Below are positions 62,130-64,000 of a stretch of DNA of 64,000 nt, one piece after another. The notes beneath the pieces were generated by a model. It was not told the DNA's origin and made no database searches. It saw nothing but the letters and a program-made list of their open reading frames with translations. The translations under genes and the position numbers were made by a program. The DNA lies in NCBI RefSeq assembly GCF_018130615.1, contig NZ_JAFCKB010000027.1, positions 47,249 through 111,248 of the forward strand. The letters run 5' to 3'. Source of the stretch: Bradyrhizobium manausense (lineage in GTDB: Bacteria; Pseudomonadota; Alphaproteobacteria; Rhizobiales; Xanthobacteraceae). Every line of letters starts with the position of its first letter. Position 1 is the first letter of the stretch.

Positions 62130-63293
62130 ATGGACGGGATCGACGAGTTATCGGAGTTTTTGCAGAAGCTGACGCCATTGTCGCGCAGCTGCCTGCTCAG
62201 CGAACTCGAGCGGCTCGAGCTGTGCGGCATCGACATGCCGGGCTCGACGGAGATTCAAGCCAAGCTGCGCGCCGAATTTCGCAAGGACGGGTCGACCCAG
62301 GCGCGCGCGACCAACCCGTCGCGCTACTTCTTCGCACCGCTCGAGCTGCTGCTGATCGACGGTGCCCCCGAGCACGCCAATGCGGGACGGATTTCGCGCA
62401 ACACGCTGACCCCGATCTGGGAATGGATCTGCCGCGACCTTCTGCCGACCATGGCGCGCGACTACATCAAGGCGATCAACGACCAGGTCACCGCCAACAA
62501 TCCCAAGGAAGTGCTGAAAATCGCAACGACCTTCCAGGTCAAGGTCCTCAAGGTGCTCGAGAACACCCTCGCATCGGCGGAGAGCACCGAGTTCGCGCGC
62601 GGCAAGCTCGCGCAATACACGGCTTCGCGCACCGCCTTCGACGACGTCAAGAAGATGCAGCAGGTGCTGCGCGCCGGCAACGCACTGCCGAAGTTCAATG
62701 AGAAGCTGCCGGCGGCGATCGCAAAATTCGGTGACGGCCAGGTCGCGCAGATCACCGCGCAGCTCGACGCCTTCAAGAAAGCCAATCCCGAGGCACTGCC
62801 CTTTGCACTGGCGCTGGTGGCCCGGCGCTTGAAGATGTCGTGGCAGCTGGTGCGCCTCGCCACCAAGGCTGCGCCGAGCAAGAGCGCGGCCGACGTCGCG
62901 GCTGCACCTTACGCCTGCGTCGTCCCCATGGTGCTCGACCGGCTCGACGACAAGCGCCTCGCGCTGAGGGTTGCGCTCCGGCACAACCGCGTGCTGGTCG
63001 CGCGCGACCTGCTCGCCGAGATCTACGATACCGAATACGCGCTCAAGGTTCGCATCGACGGCATCGAGCATTGCGAATGGGGTGCTCGGCTTCAGCAATT
63101 GATGGATGCGATCGCAGCGCTGGTGTCCGCCGAAGTCAGCCGCTTTCCCGCCAATGTCGGTCACATCCTGGGATCGCGACGGCTGCGCAGCCAGGACACG
63201 CTGGGTGGCAAGCTGACCTACCTCGCCTGGAAGGGGCGCGACGCCGTGCAGGACGGCGCGGCGGCGTTTCGCAAATTGATCGGGGCGACCTAG
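62130..63293 (+). CDS. Conserved-looking cytoplasmic protein of unknown function
   Basis: This is a protein of about 387 residues from ATG 62130 (MDGIDELSEFLQKLTPLSRS). It is mostly helical with no membrane segment: WEWICRDLLPTMARDYIKAI, VLKVLENTLASAESTEFARG, QQVLRAGNALPKFNEKLPAA and LRVALRHNRVLVARDLLAEI. No catalytic motif is recognised. Its evenly spaced helices suggest a scaffold or regulator. It is divergent from the LuxR-type gene. Confidence 0.75.
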   Translation: MDGIDELSEFLQKLTPLSRSCLLSELERLELCGIDMPGSTEIQAKLRAEFRKDGSTQARATNPSRYFFAPLELLLIDGAPEHANAGRISRNTLTPIWEWICRDLLPTMARDYIKAINDQVTANNPKEVLKIATTFQVKVLKVLENTLASAESTEFARGKLAQYTASRTAFDDVKKMQQVLRAGNALPKFNEKLPAAIAKFGDGQVAQITAQLDAFKKANPEALPFALALVARRLKMSWQLVRLATKAAPSKSAADVAAAPYACVVPMVLDRLDDKRLALRVALRHNRVLVARDLLAEIYDTEYALKVRIDGIEHCEWGARLQQLMDAIAALVSAEVSRFPANVGHILGSRRLRSQDTLGGKLTYLAWKGRDAVQDGAAAFRKLIGAT

Positions 63294-63304
63294 TTCCCGC
63301 AGCA

Positions 63305-63400
63305 CTATTCGGGCGCATGCGGCATGCACAGGAAGCGATCGAGAAATCGTCCTGACATCACGAACCTGAACCACCAATAGATCATCCGCCGCGTCGTCAT
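63305..63400 (-). CDS. Possible 31-residue peptide
   Basis: A short frame (MTTRRMIYWWFRFVMSGRFL, then DRFLCMPHAPE) has AGGGA eight bases before its ATG. It is basic and aromatic-rich. It may be a real small protein or chance; the remaining ~230 bp of this gap show nothing else. Confidence 0.3.
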   Translation of the reverse strand: MTTRRMIYWWFRFVMSGRFLDRFLCMPHAPE

Positions 63401-63629
63401 AGCTGCGATCCCTGACAGCCCACCACCGGCTACGTGGATCAATAGCGCATATGCAGCAATACGGATGTGAGGTGCTTCACACTCGCCCGTCCGGCACTTA
63501 GACGCGTTGTCGCATCACCGTCACGCGCGATGCCGTATCATGCGCGCATCGCGCGAAAATGAATTCGTGGATGGAACCCCTCCCCCCTATTCTCCGATGC
63601 ATCGCATGCTGCATTAAAAGGACATTGGG

Positions 63630-64000
63630 ATGAGATCGATCCGACTGAAATTGGCGGTGACCGCATGGCTCACGGGAGCGTGCGTGCTCGCTTCGGCCGC
63701 GATGGCGCAGACCGCGCCGCCTCCCGGCAACGCTGCGCCGACCGCCGACAATACCGTCTTGCTCACCGTCTTCTTCAAGCACGATCAGTCGCGCCCGCTT
63801 CATGAGCTGAATGCGCAGCTCGACAAACAGGGCTTTCGCAAGGCCTTTCCGCCGGCGGGGGTGGAGGTCGTGAGCTGGTACGTGATGATGGGCATCGGCC
63901 AAGTGGCGACGCTGCGGCTGCCAGCCTCGCGACTGCGCGAGGTCAACCGCATCATCGAGGACACCGCGTGGGGTCCGTACCGCACCGAGTTCTATCCGAC
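63630..64000 (+). CDS. Exported protein of unknown function, partial
   Basis: The first ~123 residues are visible from ATG 63630 with AAGG upstream. A signal peptide (AVTAWLTGACVLASAAMA) is cut before QTAPPPGNAAPTADN. The mature part (NTVLLTVFFKHDQSRPLHEL, AGVEVVSWYVMMGIGQVATL, LREVNRIIEDTAWGPYRTEF) looks like a small alpha/beta periplasmic domain. It continues past the right edge or ends just there. Confidence 0.75.
   Translation, partial: MRSIRLKLAVTAWLTGACVLASAAMAQTAPPPGNAAPTADNTVLLTVFFKHDQSRPLHELNAQLDKQGFRKAFPPAGVEVVSWYVMMGIGQVATLRLPASRLREVNRIIEDTAWGPYRTEFYP

Noticed and set aside
1-64000. tRNA, rRNA, prophage, insertion sequence or integrated element
   Set aside because: No tRNA-like clover, rRNA-like block, transposase, integrase or attachment repeats were found on reading both strands; the defence-like operon at the left edge has no visible mobility gene within the window.

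Overview
The window looks like chromosomal DNA of a high-GC alphaproteobacterium, most likely Bradyrhizobium or a close relative. The reasons are the roughly two-thirds GC coding sequence, many FixJ/LuxR and orphan response regulators, a CheA-REC hybrid chemotaxis kinase, a Tyr/Ser pseudo-caspase and palindromic intergenic repeats of the Rhizobiales kind. This is inference from gene content and protein style, not a database match. No rRNA, tRNA, CRISPR array, transposase or integrase was seen.

Layout. 1-4942 (minus strand) is a restriction or defence-type operon: a frameshifted MmeI/YeeA-like DNA methyltransferase, a BrnT toxin, and a helicase that leaves the window and whose N-terminus looks like the BrnT-binding part of a BrnA antitoxin. 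5-15.5 kb holds envelope and housekeeping genes: an LTXXQ protein, a LysM protein, a secreted unknown, a GGDEF-EAL enzyme, a membrane ClpP-like protease with a membrane partner, small secreted proteins and a GMC oxidoreductase. 15.6-31.9 kb holds a chemoreceptor, several tiny proteins, a lactonase-fold protein, an orphan efflux adaptor, a pseudo-caspase, a large unknown, a secreted nuclease, a serine-glyoxylate-type aminotransferase, an MBOAT/SGNH acyl-transfer pair and a prolyl oligopeptidase-family peptidase. 32-38.8 kb is a two-partner secretion operon (TpsB then the 1686-residue TpsA).

39-46.2 kb is a coherent catabolic unit. A GntR regulator faces, across a perfect 26-bp palindrome, a minus-strand run of ABC importer (binding protein, ATPase, permease), IlvD/Edd dehydratase and RraA-like aldolase, followed by a Tat-exported SMP-30 lactonase. 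It reads as lactone hydrolysis outside the cytoplasm, uptake of the acid, dehydration, then cleavage.

46.2-62 kb is signalling-dense: a response regulator plus large hybrid histidine kinase, a FixJ-type regulator, a response regulator, a chemotaxis operon (cheA-REC, cheW, cheY, cheR, pilZ, with no cheB), another response regulator, two Crp/Fnr paralogues, an Hpt protein, and a LuxR regulator fused to a degenerate histidine-kinase dimerisation domain. Matching CCGTA-N4-TACGG dyads lie in two promoters of this block, with a near match upstream of cheA. The right end has a conserved unknown and the start of a secreted protein.

The best candidate for an undescribed system is the methyltransferase-BrnT-(BrnA)helicase operon. 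The second is the lactonase/importer/dehydratase/RraA pathway with its operator.
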